Of a DNA stretch of 64,000 nt, positions 55,053 through 62,824 are shown piece by piece (within the stretch, counting starts at the first letter, position 1; the number at the start of each line of letters is the position of its first letter). The stretch lies in assembly GCF_002906855.1 (NCBI RefSeq), contig NZ_MINI01000028.1:1860001-1924000 (forward strand). Direction: 5' to 3'. The notes below the pieces were generated by a model. It saw nothing but the letters and a program-made list of their open reading frames with translations. It made no database searches and was not told the origin of the DNA. The translations under genes and the position numbers were made by a program. Origin of the DNA: Pseudomonas putida (lineage in GTDB: Bacteria; Pseudomonadota; Gammaproteobacteria; Pseudomonadales; Pseudomonadaceae).

Positions 55053-55538
55053 TCAGGCAAAGGCCGGCAGGCTGGCCATCTTGCCGCGGCAGTAGACCAT
55101 CGGTCGTGGTGCGTCTTCAGGGACGATCAGGTTTTGTACCTTGCCGACCATGATGGCGTGGTCGCCACCTTCATATTCGCGCCACAGTTCGCATTCGATG
55201 ACGGCAGTGGCGCCGGCCAGGATCGGGTTGCCCAGTTCGCTCAGGGTCCACTCGATGCCGGCGGCCTTGTCCTTGCCCTTCTTGGCGAACGCGTAGGCTT
55301 CGGCCTGCTGCCCACCGGAGAGCAGGTGAATGGCAAAGCGCTTGTTCTTGATCAGGACAGGGTAGGAGTCGGAGGTATAGTTGGGGCAGAACAGCACCAG
55401 CGGCGGGTCCATCGACAGGGAGGAGAACGCACTGGCGGTCAGGCCGACGACCGAGCCGTCGTCGTCCAGGGTGGTGATGACGGTAACGCCGGACGGGAAC
55501 GAGCCCAGGACGTTCTTGTAGATGCTTGCGTCGATCAT
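55053..55538 (-). CDS. Flavin reductase family protein, copy 2
   Basis: A 161-residue split-barrel flavin reductase, paralogous to the one at 50140-50625 (same length, about 70% identical by eye, same GSFPSGVTV, FCPNYTSDSYP and ELWREYEGGDHAIMVG blocks). It directly precedes the luciferase-like monooxygenase gene (75-bp gap), so it is the natural reductase component supplying FMNH2. GAGG precedes the ATG at 55538; an in-frame extension into the promoter/operator region is rejected. Confidence 0.92.
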   Translation of the reverse strand: MIDASIYKNVLGSFPSGVTVITTLDDDGSVVGLTASAFSSLSMDPPLVLFCPNYTSDSYPVLIKNKRFAIHLLSGGQQAEAYAFAKKGKDKAAGIEWTLSELGNPILAGATAVIECELWREYEGGDHAIMVGKVQNLIVPEDAPRPMVYCRGKMASLPAFA

Positions 55539-55594
55539 CTGGTGTACCTCTAAAAGGCTGCGGTGGTCCGCGGTTTTTATCGTTGATGTGTCTG

Positions 55595-55610
55595 ATGGTA
55601 TACCGTAATA
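55595..55610. promoter_or_regulatory. Operator-like palindrome 2 of the catabolic regulon
   Basis: ATGGTATACCGTAATA, 57 bp upstream of the flavin reductase copy 2 start. The flanks TCTG on the left and TGCAAG on the right are also shared with site 1, so the whole promoter seems duplicated. Confidence 0.7.
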
Positions 55611-55754
55611 CCTATTTTGCAAGCGGAATTTTCAGCCCTGGTTTTTCACGATGAACGGCTACAGGCCACGTAAAACGTGGGATTGAGCGGTGAGGCGGTT
55701 TGTCGCAGGGGGTGTGCGAGCAGATCAGCGGGCGTTTTTTCCTACGGAGCAGTG

Positions 55755-55785
55755 TTGTCAAAAGTTTGGAATACCATAATATGGT
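55755..55785 (+). promoter_or_regulatory. Permease promoter with operator-like site 3
   Basis: -35 TTGTCA (55755-55760), 16-bp spacer, -10 TAATAT (55777-55782). The regulon motif TTGGAATACCATAATA (55766-55781) fills the spacer and -10, and ACCATAATATGGT (55773-55785) is palindromic. A repressor bound here would exclude RNA polymerase. Confidence 0.65.
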
Positions 55786-55854
55786 CCGCAGCTGAGAGGC
55801 CGCCTAGATGCGGTTTCCTTACAAAGATAAAAACGACCTTTCGAGCTGAATCCT

Positions 55855-57261
55855 ATGTCCCAACCGTCATCGCAACACCAGTTTGTCGAGAATCACACGG
55901 TCGATTACGTTCCACCTGCCGAGCGCCATGGGAAGGCGCGCGACCTGTTCACCCTCTGGTTCAGTACCAACATCGCGCCACTGCCTATCGTCACCGGTGC
56001 CATGGTGGTCCAGGTATTCCACCTGAACCTGCTGTGGGGGCTGATCGCAATCGTGCTGGGTCATCTTGTCGGGGGCGTGTTCATCGCCCTGGCCTCTGCG
56101 CAGGGACCGCAGCTGGGCATTCCACAGATGGTCCAGAGTCGTGGCCAGTTCGGCCGCTACGGCGCCTTGCTGATCGTGTTCTTCACCGCGCTGATCTATG
56201 TCGGCTTCTTCATTTCCAACATCGTCCTGGCGGGCAAGACCATCCACGGCATCGCCCCGAGCGTGCCTATGCCGGGCGCGATCGTGATCGGCGCCCTGAG
56301 TGCGACGGCCATCGGCGTGATCGGCTACCGTTTCATCCACATCCTCAACCGCATCGGTACCTGGGTGATGGGTTCGGCACTTCTGGCCGGCTTCATCATG
56401 ATGTTCGTCCAGGAGCTGCCGGCCGACTTCCTGAGCCGCGGCGCGTTCAACCTGTCGGGCTTCATCGCCACGGTGTCGCTGGGCATCATCTGGCAGATCA
56501 GCTTCTCGCCGTACACCTCCGACTACTCGCGCTATCTGCCGCGCGAAGTGGGCATTGCCAAGCCGTTCTGGGCGACCTATTTCGGCGCCACGCTGGGCAC
56601 CATCCTGTGCTTCAGCTTCGGCACGATCGCGGTGCTGTGCGTGCCGGACGGCACCGACGCGATGGATGCGGTCAAGCAGGCCACCGGCTGGCTGGGCCCG
56701 ATCCTGATGGTACTGTTCCTGCTCAATATCATCAGCCACAACGCACTCAATCTGTATGGTGCGGTGCTGTCGATCGTCACCGCGATCCAGACCTTCATCG
56801 CCGAATGGACACCGAGCGTCAAGGTGCGGGTGATCCTGGCCTCGGTAATCCTGGTGGGCTGCGGGATGGTGGCGCTGAATGCGTCGGCCGGCTTCATCGG
56901 CCAGTTCATCGGCCTGATCCTGGCGCTGTTGCTGGTGCTGGTGCCGTGGGCATCGATCAACCTGATCGACTTCTACCTGATCAAGAAGGGCCAGTACGAC
57001 ATCGCGTCGATCTTCCGTGCTGACGGCGGCATCTATGGCCGCTTCAATCACCACGCGATCATTGCCTATGCCTGCGGGATTCTGGTGCAGTTGCCGTTTG
57101 CCAACACGTCGCTGTATGTGGGGCCGTATTCGAACATTGTCGAAGGGGCTGACTTGTCTTGGCTGTTCGGTTTGCTGGTGACGGTGCCGCTGTATTACTG
57201 CCTGGCGACGCGCGGCAAGGCTGCCGAGCGGGCGGGGCGGGTGCTGAGCGTCAACGACTGA
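55855..57261 (+). CDS. NCS1-family permease (cytosine/purine/allantoin type)
   Basis: Inner-membrane symporter of 468 residues with twelve hydrophobic helices. NCS1 features are TLWFSTNIAPLPIVTGAMVVQVFHLNLLWGLIAIVLGHLVGGVF, GPQLGIPQMVQSRGQFGRYGALL, FSPYTSDYSRYLP and SINLIDFYLIKKGQYDIASIF. Family substrates are nucleobases, hydantoin, allantoin, thiamine precursors and pyridoxine-like compounds, which points to an N-heterocycle as inducer and substrate of this regulon. It is divergent from the flavin reductase-monooxygenase unit and shares its operator motif. Confidence 0.92.
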   Translation: MSQPSSQHQFVENHTVDYVPPAERHGKARDLFTLWFSTNIAPLPIVTGAMVVQVFHLNLLWGLIAIVLGHLVGGVFIALASAQGPQLGIPQMVQSRGQFGRYGALLIVFFTALIYVGFFISNIVLAGKTIHGIAPSVPMPGAIVIGALSATAIGVIGYRFIHILNRIGTWVMGSALLAGFIMMFVQELPADFLSRGAFNLSGFIATVSLGIIWQISFSPYTSDYSRYLPREVGIAKPFWATYFGATLGTILCFSFGTIAVLCVPDGTDAMDAVKQATGWLGPILMVLFLLNIISHNALNLYGAVLSIVTAIQTFIAEWTPSVKVRVILASVILVGCGMVALNASAGFIGQFIGLILALLLVLVPWASINLIDFYLIKKGQYDIASIFRADGGIYGRFNHHAIIAYACGILVQLPFANTSLYVGPYSNIVEGADLSWLFGLLVTVPLYYCLATRGKAAERAGRVLSVND

Positions 57262-57296
57262 TGGATTGATGTTGCTGTGACAGGGGCTGCGCTGCA

Positions 57297-57390
57297 GCCC
57301 ATTCGCGGGACAAGCCCGCTCCTACAGGTACAGCGCAAGCCTTGGGCATTGTGCAAACCCTGTAGGAGCGGGCTTGTCCCGCGAATGGGC
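57297..57390. repeat. REP doublet with 32-bp perfect arms
   Basis: Arms 57297-57328 and 57359-57390 are exact reverse complements (core GCGGGACAAGCCCGCTCC) separated by 30 nt, between the convergent permease and chemoreceptor genes. Confidence 0.9.
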
Positions 57391-57405
57391 CGCAAAGCGG
57401 CCCCA
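57388..57405. terminator. Hairpin at the end of the chemoreceptor gene
   Basis: GGCCGC-AAA-GCGGCC with extra flanking G/C pairs, 12 bp beyond the chemoreceptor stop. Same hairpin type as those at 30160 and 44452. Partly overlaps the right REP arm. Confidence 0.65.
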
Positions 57406-57416
57406 GCTGTTTCAGG

Positions 57417-59042
57417 TCAAACCTTGAACTGCGCCACCATGCCATTCAGGTCCACGGCAAGGCGCGACAGGTCCTGTGCCGCTGCGCTGGTCTGGTTCGC
57501 CCCCGCCGACGTCTGCATCGCCAGGTCACGAATGTTCACCAGGTTGCGATCCACCTCCCGCGCCACCTGCGCCTGTTCCTCGGAGGCACTGGCGATCACC
57601 AGGTTGCGCTGGTTGATCGAAGTGATCGCCTCGGCAATCACCTCAAGCGCCTGACCTGCACCCTGCGCCACTTCCAGTGTTCCGTTGGCCCGGCTGCGGC
57701 TGCTGTGCATCGCCGACACTGCCCGTTCAGTACCGTTCTGGATCCCGGCGATCATCTGCTCGATCTCTGCCGTCGACTGCTGGGTCCGGTGGGCGAGGGC
57801 GCGCACCTCATCGGCCACCACGGCAAAGCCGCGACCAGCCTCACCAGCGCGAGCCGCTTCGATCGCCGCGTTGAGCGCCAGCAGGTTGGTCTGCCCGGCA
57901 ATCGCGCCGATCACGTCCAGCACGCGGCTGATCTCGTTGGCGTTGCTGGCCAGTTGTTCGATCTCGGTCGAGGTGCCCGTCACGTCATTGACCAGATGCT
58001 GGATCGAGGCCAGGGCCTGGTTGACCTGATCACGGCCATCGCGGGTGTTCTGGTCGGCGCCTTTCGAGGCATCGGCCGTGCTGACCGCGTTGTTCGCCAC
58101 TTCTTCCACCGCCGCGGTCATCTGGTTGACGGCGGTGGCGGCCTGGTCGATTTCCGCGCTCTGCTGGTGCAGGCCACGGCTGGTGTCTTCGGTGACGGTG
58201 TGCAGTTCTTCCGAAGCCGAGGCCAGTTGGTCGGAGGAGGCGGCGATCTTGCGGATGGTCTCGCGCAGGCTGTTCTGCATGCGGCTCAAGGCGCGCAGCA
58301 GCAGGGCCGGTTCGTCGCGGCCGACGACACGGATGTCCTGGGTCAGGTCGCCGGTAGCCACGCGCTCGGCCACGGCGACCGCATCGGCCAGCGGTACTAC
58401 GATACTGCGGGTGAGTACGGTGGCGATGGTAGCCAGGGCGAGCATGATGATCACCAGCGAGACGATGATGGCGGTGAAAGCCTCGTCGGCGACATCGCTG
58501 CTGCGCTGCGAGGCATCCTCGGCACCTTTGCCGTTGTAGGCAATGAGCGCGACCATGGCCTTCATCATGCTATCGGCGTACTGGGTGAGCGGGCCGCTGA
58601 TCTGCTGCTTGGCCTCGTCCATGCGACCGGCAGCGATGTCCTGCACTACCCGTGACTGCAGGTCGAGGTATTGCTGGTGGGCACCCTCGAAGGTGTTGAA
58701 CAGAGTGCGGTCATCAGCGGCGATGATGGTGTCCTCGTAATCCTTGAGGCGATTTGCGAGCTGCTCGTTGATGCCCTTGAGCAGGTCGATGTTGCGCGCA
58801 CGCTCGCTTGTGTTGTCATCCAGCGCGGCGCGCAGGGTGAGGGCGCGGGCACGGCCGAGGTTGGTGCTGATTTCACTGAGGGCAACCACGGCGGGCATCC
58901 AGGTGACACGGATTTCGTCCGTGGCCGCGTCCATCTGCCGGGTTTCATAGAGTGTGATAAGGCCCATGGCCAGAACCAATGCGCCCAGCAGGGCGAAAAC
59001 GCTGGTAGCGCGGGTGCCGATCTTCATATTCCGTAACTGCAT
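57417..59042 (-). CDS. Methyl-accepting chemotaxis protein, 4-helix-bundle sensor
   Basis: Inner-membrane chemoreceptor of 541 residues. TM1 is at ~11-32, then a ~155-residue periplasmic four-helix-bundle (4HB_MCP) ligand domain, TM2 (~188-211, [19 protein letters not shown]), HAMP ([22 protein letters not shown]) and the long signalling coiled coil with the invariant tip [36 protein letters not shown]. There is no C-terminal CheR-binding pentapeptide. The ligand is unknown; its place beside the permease and monooxygenase cluster makes the regulon's substrate a possible attractant (inference). Its upstream region (59043-59320) shows no other gene. Confidence 0.93.
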   Translation of the reverse strand: MQLRNMKIGTRATSVFALLGALVLAMGLITLYETRQMDAATDEIRVTWMPAVVALSEISTNLGRARALTLRAALDDNTSERARNIDLLKGINEQLANRLKDYEDTIIAADDRTLFNTFEGAHQQYLDLQSRVVQDIAAGRMDEAKQQISGPLTQYADSMMKAMVALIAYNGKGAEDASQRSSDVADEAFTAIIVSLVIIMLALATIATVLTRSIVVPLADAVAVAERVATGDLTQDIRVVGRDEPALLLRALSRMQNSLRETIRKIAASSDQLASASEELHTVTEDTSRGLHQQSAEIDQAATAVNQMTAAVEEVANNAVSTADASKGADQNTRDGRDQVNQALASIQHLVNDVTGTSTEIEQLASNANEISRVLDVIGAIAGQTNLLALNAAIEAARAGEAGRGFAVVADEVRALAHRTQQSTAEIEQMIAGIQNGTERAVSAMHSSRSRANGTLEVAQGAGQALEVIAEAITSINQRNLVIASASEEQAQVAREVDRNLVNIRDLAMQTSAGANQTSAAAQDLSRLAVDLNGMVAQFKV

Positions 59043-59320
59043 GGAATGCTCCTTGACGTTGGCGTGCAGGCGTCAAGAGCATGGTCGGATGGCCGGGCCA
59101 CCAGGGAATGGCGCCAGGCTCTCGATGCGCTGCAGATTTAAGTGTGTGCCTCACCCTCTTGTATGTTTTTTTGATTGCGATGATGCCATATTGCCATCAA
59201 TATTGACCAGGCATTCAATGTAACAACATCTTCTGAAATATCCGTCATTCTTTGACGGATCTGTCAGGAATTTGCAGTCAAAGGATCACCAGCAGCGGCG
59301 GGGGATTCCGCGCTACCAGG

Positions 59321-60229
59321 TCAGAATGTTCCAGCCTGTTGCCGCCGATAGGCCCCGGGCTGCACCCCCATGGCCTTGGCAAACGCCCGGGTAAAGGCCG
59401 CCACCGACTGGTACCCCACCTGCACCGCCACTTGTTCCACGGTATTGCCCGCCTTCAGCAACCGGCACGCATGGCGCATGCGCAGCGCCAACAGCACTTG
59501 CCCCGGCGACTGCCCGGCCAGCTCATTGAAGCGCTTGAAGAACGCCGAGCGCGACAACCCGGTGCAGGCCGCCATGCTCTCCAGCGTCCAGGCCTGCCCA
59601 GGCTGCTCGATCAACTGCTCCAGCAACCCGGCAAATGCCGGCTGGCGGGCGAGGGCGACCAGTCCGCCCAGCGATTGCCCCCCGTGCACCTGCTGGCGTA
59701 GCACATACAGAAACAGCAGTTGGGTCAGGCGCTCCAGCATGATTTGCGAGGGCGAGCGCTGGCACTCCTCCAGAATCAGCCCGAACAACGCCCGCGCCGC
59801 ATGGCCGGCCGGCTCATCGGCGCGCAGCACGATCCAGTCGGCTAGCCCCTCGACGATCAATGACGACAACCCGGCGCGGAAGTCGAAAAACCCGCATACC
59901 AGGCCCACCCCATCGTTCGCCGTCGCATCCAGCGCCTGCATCTGCTGGCGTGGCTGGTCGCAGGCTGTGATCGGGTCCTGGTCGCTGGATAGCCGATAGC
60001 TCAGGTCGCGCAGCAGGAACACGGCATCGCCGGCCGCCAGGCGCACGGCCTCGGCGTGGCCATCGAGGTGCAACCAGCAATGCCCTTGCACCACCAGGTG
60101 AAAGCTGGCACGGCCCATGCCTTGGGTGCTGGCATGCCAGCCGCCGCAATAGCGGCCGACATGGAACAGGCTCGCGTCGAGTTCGAGGCCTTCTAATAAC
60201 CAATCGACAAGATGGCTGGATGAAATCAT
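59321..60229 (-). CDS. AraC-family regulator with N-terminal cupin domain
   Basis: A 302-residue regulator. Residues 1-165 are a cupin_6-type domain (DWLLEGLELDASLFHVGRYCGGWHASTQGMGRASFHLVVQGHCWLHLDG), followed by the C-terminal AraC HTH pair (WTLESMAACTGLSRSAFFKRFNELAGQSPGQVLLALRMRHACRLL and VEQVAVQVGYQSVAAFTRAFAKAMGVQPGAYRR). It is divergent from the AhpD-like gene, 103 bp apart, the arrangement usual for cupin-AraC regulators that control alkylhydroperoxidase-like genes. The effector is unknown. Confidence 0.9.
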   Translation of the reverse strand: MISSSHLVDWLLEGLELDASLFHVGRYCGGWHASTQGMGRASFHLVVQGHCWLHLDGHAEAVRLAAGDAVFLLRDLSYRLSSDQDPITACDQPRQQMQALDATANDGVGLVCGFFDFRAGLSSLIVEGLADWIVLRADEPAGHAARALFGLILEECQRSPSQIMLERLTQLLFLYVLRQQVHGGQSLGGLVALARQPAFAGLLEQLIEQPGQAWTLESMAACTGLSRSAFFKRFNELAGQSPGQVLLALRMRHACRLLKAGNTVEQVAVQVGYQSVAAFTRAFAKAMGVQPGAYRRQQAGTF

Positions 60230-60332
60230 CTAATGCAAAGACTCAGGAGCAAGGAAAGGCGACTGATGAATATGGAGGGTAATTCTTATAACCAACAGAC
60301 TGTAGCGACACACATCAAAAGGAGACCACTCC

Positions 60333-60893
60333 ATGTCCTCCCGCATTACTCTACACACTCTGCAGAGCGCCCCGGAAGCGGCCCGCCCATTCCTCGAAAA
60401 CGCCCAGAAGAACTCCGGCTTCATTCCCAACCTGCTCGGCGTGCTGGCCAACGCCCCGGCAGCGCTGGAAACCTACGTCACTGTCTCGGCCCTGAACGGC
60501 AAATCCGAGCTGACCCTGGCCGAGCGTGAAGTGGTACAACTGATTGCCGCCACCAAACACGGTTGCGACTTCTGCGTCGCCGGCCATACCGCCGTGGCCC
60601 TGAACAAGGCCAAGCTGCCCGCCGAGGTGGTCGAGGCCCTGCGTGCCCGTGGCGAACTGCCGGATGCCCGCTACGAGACCCTGGCCGAATTCGCCCGTGA
60701 AGTCATAGCCACCCGCGGCAATGTCAGCGACGCCACCTACCAGGCCTTCCGCGCAGCCGGTTTCACCGAGGGCAACGCCCTGGAAGTGATTCTTGGCGTG
60801 AGTCTCGCAACCCTGTGCAACTTTGCTAATGTGTTCGCCCAGACGCCGCTCAACGACGAGCTGAGCAAGTACCGCTGGCAGCCAACTGCGTAA
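60333..60893 (+). CDS. AhpD-like carboxymuconolactone decarboxylase family protein
   Basis: A 186-residue two-repeat CMD/AhpD protein with the redox motif KHGCDFCVAGH (Cys-x-x-Cys-x-x-x-His, about residues 74-85), so a peroxidase-type dithiol is expected. The N-terminus has the PFLENAQKNSGFIPNLLGVLANAPAALETY block seen in pseudomonad peroxidase-related members. It is preceded by AAAAGGAG. Divergent from its likely AraC regulator and first gene of a run continuing with the acyl-CoA-dehydrogenase-like and ABC genes. Confidence 0.92.
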   Translation: MSSRITLHTLQSAPEAARPFLENAQKNSGFIPNLLGVLANAPAALETYVTVSALNGKSELTLAEREVVQLIAATKHGCDFCVAGHTAVALNKAKLPAEVVEALRARGELPDARYETLAEFAREVIATRGNVSDATYQAFRAAGFTEGNALEVILGVSLATLCNFANVFAQTPLNDELSKYRWQPTA

Positions 60894-60941
60894 TTGACGC
60901 CTGGCGCTGGTGGCGCCTGCGATTTCAAAAGGAGTAGGGAC

Positions 60942-62006
60942 ATGCTTGATGCTGCATTTCGTCAATGGCTGGATGCCAATGCCGAGGCAATCGACCAGGG
61001 CCAATGCGACCCGCAGCTGGTGCTGGCGCACATCGCCGAATCGCAACTGCTGCGCGTAGGCGTCGCCCCGGCACTGGGTGGCAGCGGGGGCGCGGTCACC
61101 CATGCGGTCGAAGCCATCGCCGCCATCGCCAGCCGCTCGCTGGCCGCAGCCTTTGTCTGCTGGGGCCAGCGCGCATTCATCGAGTACCTGCTGCAAAGCC
61201 CCAACCAGGCCTTGCGCGAGCGCTTGCTGCCCAGACTGCTGACTGGCGAGCTGGCCGGTGCCACCGGATTGTCCAACGCCATGAAGTTCCTTTCCGGGAT
61301 CGAGGCGTTGCAGGTGCGTGGCCGCCCCGAGGCGGCGGGCTGGACGCTGGAAGGCCGCCTGCACTGGGTGACCAACCTGCGCAAGAGCGGCTTCGTCGTG
61401 GCGGCGGCCATCGAGGACGATGCCGGCGGCTCGCCTTTCGTGATGGCGATTCCCTCCGACAGCCAGGGCCTGGAGCGTTCTGACGACCTGGAACTGATGG
61501 GCCTGCAATCGAGCAACACGGCAGCGCTGGCGTTCCATCAGGTGGAATTGAGCCGCGACTGGCTGCTGCACGAAAACGCCCGCGAATTCCTGCCCAAGGT
61601 GCGCCCGGCGTTTCTCGCCCTGCAGTGCGGCATGGCCATCGGCCTGGCGCGGCGCTCGCTGCACGAAGTACACGAACATCTGCACGGGCGCCTGTCGTTC
61701 CTCGAAGAACACCGCCAGGTGCTCAAGGAACGCCTGGAAAACACCGTGGCCGAGCTCAAGCAAGGCCTGCTCGAAGGGCGCTTCCAGGGCCAGCCGGCGG
61801 CGCTGTTCAAACTGCGCATCACCCTTGCCGAAAGTGCGGCCGATGCCGTGCAGCTGGAGCTGCAGGCCAGCGGCGGCAAGGCCTACCTGGATGAGTTCGG
61901 TGCCGGCTTCGCCCGCCGCTGGCGCGAGTCGGCGTTCGTGCCGATCGTCACCCCAAGCCTGGTGCAACTGCGCGCCGAGCTGCATCGCCAGGCCGCCAGC
62001 GCATGA
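60942..62006 (+). CDS. Acyl-CoA dehydrogenase-like flavoprotein (possible monooxygenase)
   Basis: A 354-residue protein with the three-part acyl-CoA dehydrogenase fold: N-terminal helices, a middle beta domain (ATGLSNAMKFLSG..WTLEGRLHWVTNLRKSGFVVAAA), and C-terminal helices. It is shorter than true ACADs, and I find no clear catalytic Glu (YEGT-type) site. Such proteins next to nitrate/sulfonate-type ABC transporters often act as flavin-dependent monooxygenases of the DszC/SfnC kind. AAAAGGAG lies upstream of the ATG at 60942. Its stop overlaps the ATPase start as ATGA. Confidence 0.85.
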   Translation: MLDAAFRQWLDANAEAIDQGQCDPQLVLAHIAESQLLRVGVAPALGGSGGAVTHAVEAIAAIASRSLAAAFVCWGQRAFIEYLLQSPNQALRERLLPRLLTGELAGATGLSNAMKFLSGIEALQVRGRPEAAGWTLEGRLHWVTNLRKSGFVVAAAIEDDAGGSPFVMAIPSDSQGLERSDDLELMGLQSSNTAALAFHQVELSRDWLLHENAREFLPKVRPAFLALQCGMAIGLARRSLHEVHEHLHGRLSFLEEHRQVLKERLENTVAELKQGLLEGRFQGQPAALFKLRITLAESAADAVQLELQASGGKAYLDEFGAGFARRWRESAFVPIVTPSLVQLRAELHRQAASA

Positions 62007-62824
62007 GCCAAGCGTTACTCGAAGCCCGCGAGATCAGCCTGGGCTACCCGCGCGCGGGCGGCTGGCAGGAGGTGCTGGCGCGCTTCGACCTGCAACTGGC
62101 GCCAGGCGAGGTGGTGACCATCCTCGGCCCCAGTGGTGTCGGCAAGTCCAGCCTGCTGCGGGTGCTGGCTGGCCTGCAGCAGCCACGTGGCGGCCGCGTG
62201 ACCCTGCATGGCGAGCCATTGCAGGGTCCCCATCCGCGCCTGGCAGTGGCCTTCCAGGACCCGAGCCTGCTGCCCTGGCTGAGCCTGGAAAAGAACGTTG
62301 CCTTCGGCCTGGACTTCGCCCGCCAGCCCAAGCTGACCGCAGCCGAGCGCCGTGCGCGCATCGACCATGCCATCAGCTCGGTGGGCCTGGCCCATGCGCG
62401 CAACCAGTATCCGGCGCAGTTATCCGGTGGCATGGCCCAGCGCACCGCACTGGCCCGCTGCCTGGCGCGCCAGCCTGAAGTACTGCTGCTCGACGAGCCG
62501 TTCGGTGCGCTCGACGAAGTGACCCGCGCCGACATGCAGCAATTGCTGCTGCAACTGATTGCCACCCACAACACGGCGGCGGTGCTGATTACCCACGATA
62601 TCGACGAAGCCCTGTTGTTGTCCGACCGAGTGCTGCTACTGGGCAACCACCCGGCGCACATCCTTGGCCAATGGCACATCGACCTGGCGCAACCGCGCAC
62701 GCACCGGGTCGAGGAGCTGGGCGCACTGCGCATCGAGATCCTGAAAACCCTTCGGCGGGCAAGCCGCACGGCTGAACCTTCCCCTACCTCATTGCCTTCG
62801 GAGCCTGCACATGTGCATGGATGA
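62003..62824 (+). CDS. ABC transporter ATP-binding protein, nitrate/sulfonate/taurine type
   Basis: A 273-residue ATPase subunit. Walker A GPSGVGKSS (42-50), Q-loop FQDPSLLPWLSLEKNVAFGL (Q85), signature LSGGMAQR (140-147), Walker B VLLLDEPFGALDE (160-172) and switch His in LITHDIDEALLLSDR. The PWLS..NV.FGL wording is typical of SsuB/TauB/NrtD importers. It is coupled to the ACAD-like gene by ATGA and overlaps the binding-protein gene by 14 bp. The permease gene is not visible and may lie beyond the window. Confidence 0.94.
   Translation: MSQALLEAREISLGYPRAGGWQEVLARFDLQLAPGEVVTILGPSGVGKSSLLRVLAGLQQPRGGRVTLHGEPLQGPHPRLAVAFQDPSLLPWLSLEKNVAFGLDFARQPKLTAAERRARIDHAISSVGLAHARNQYPAQLSGGMAQRTALARCLARQPEVLLLDEPFGALDEVTRADMQQLLLQLIATHNTAAVLITHDIDEALLLSDRVLLLGNHPAHILGQWHIDLAQPRTHRVEELGALRIEILKTLRRASRTAEPSPTSLPSEPAHVHG

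Larger units (their letters stand above)
55539..55854. other. 316-bp divergent promoter region between flavin reductase 2 and the permease
   Basis: It contains operator-like site 2 (for the minus-strand unit) and site 3 plus a sigma-70-like promoter (for the permease). The ~155 bp between the two sites carries no further signal that I can name. Confidence 0.6.
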
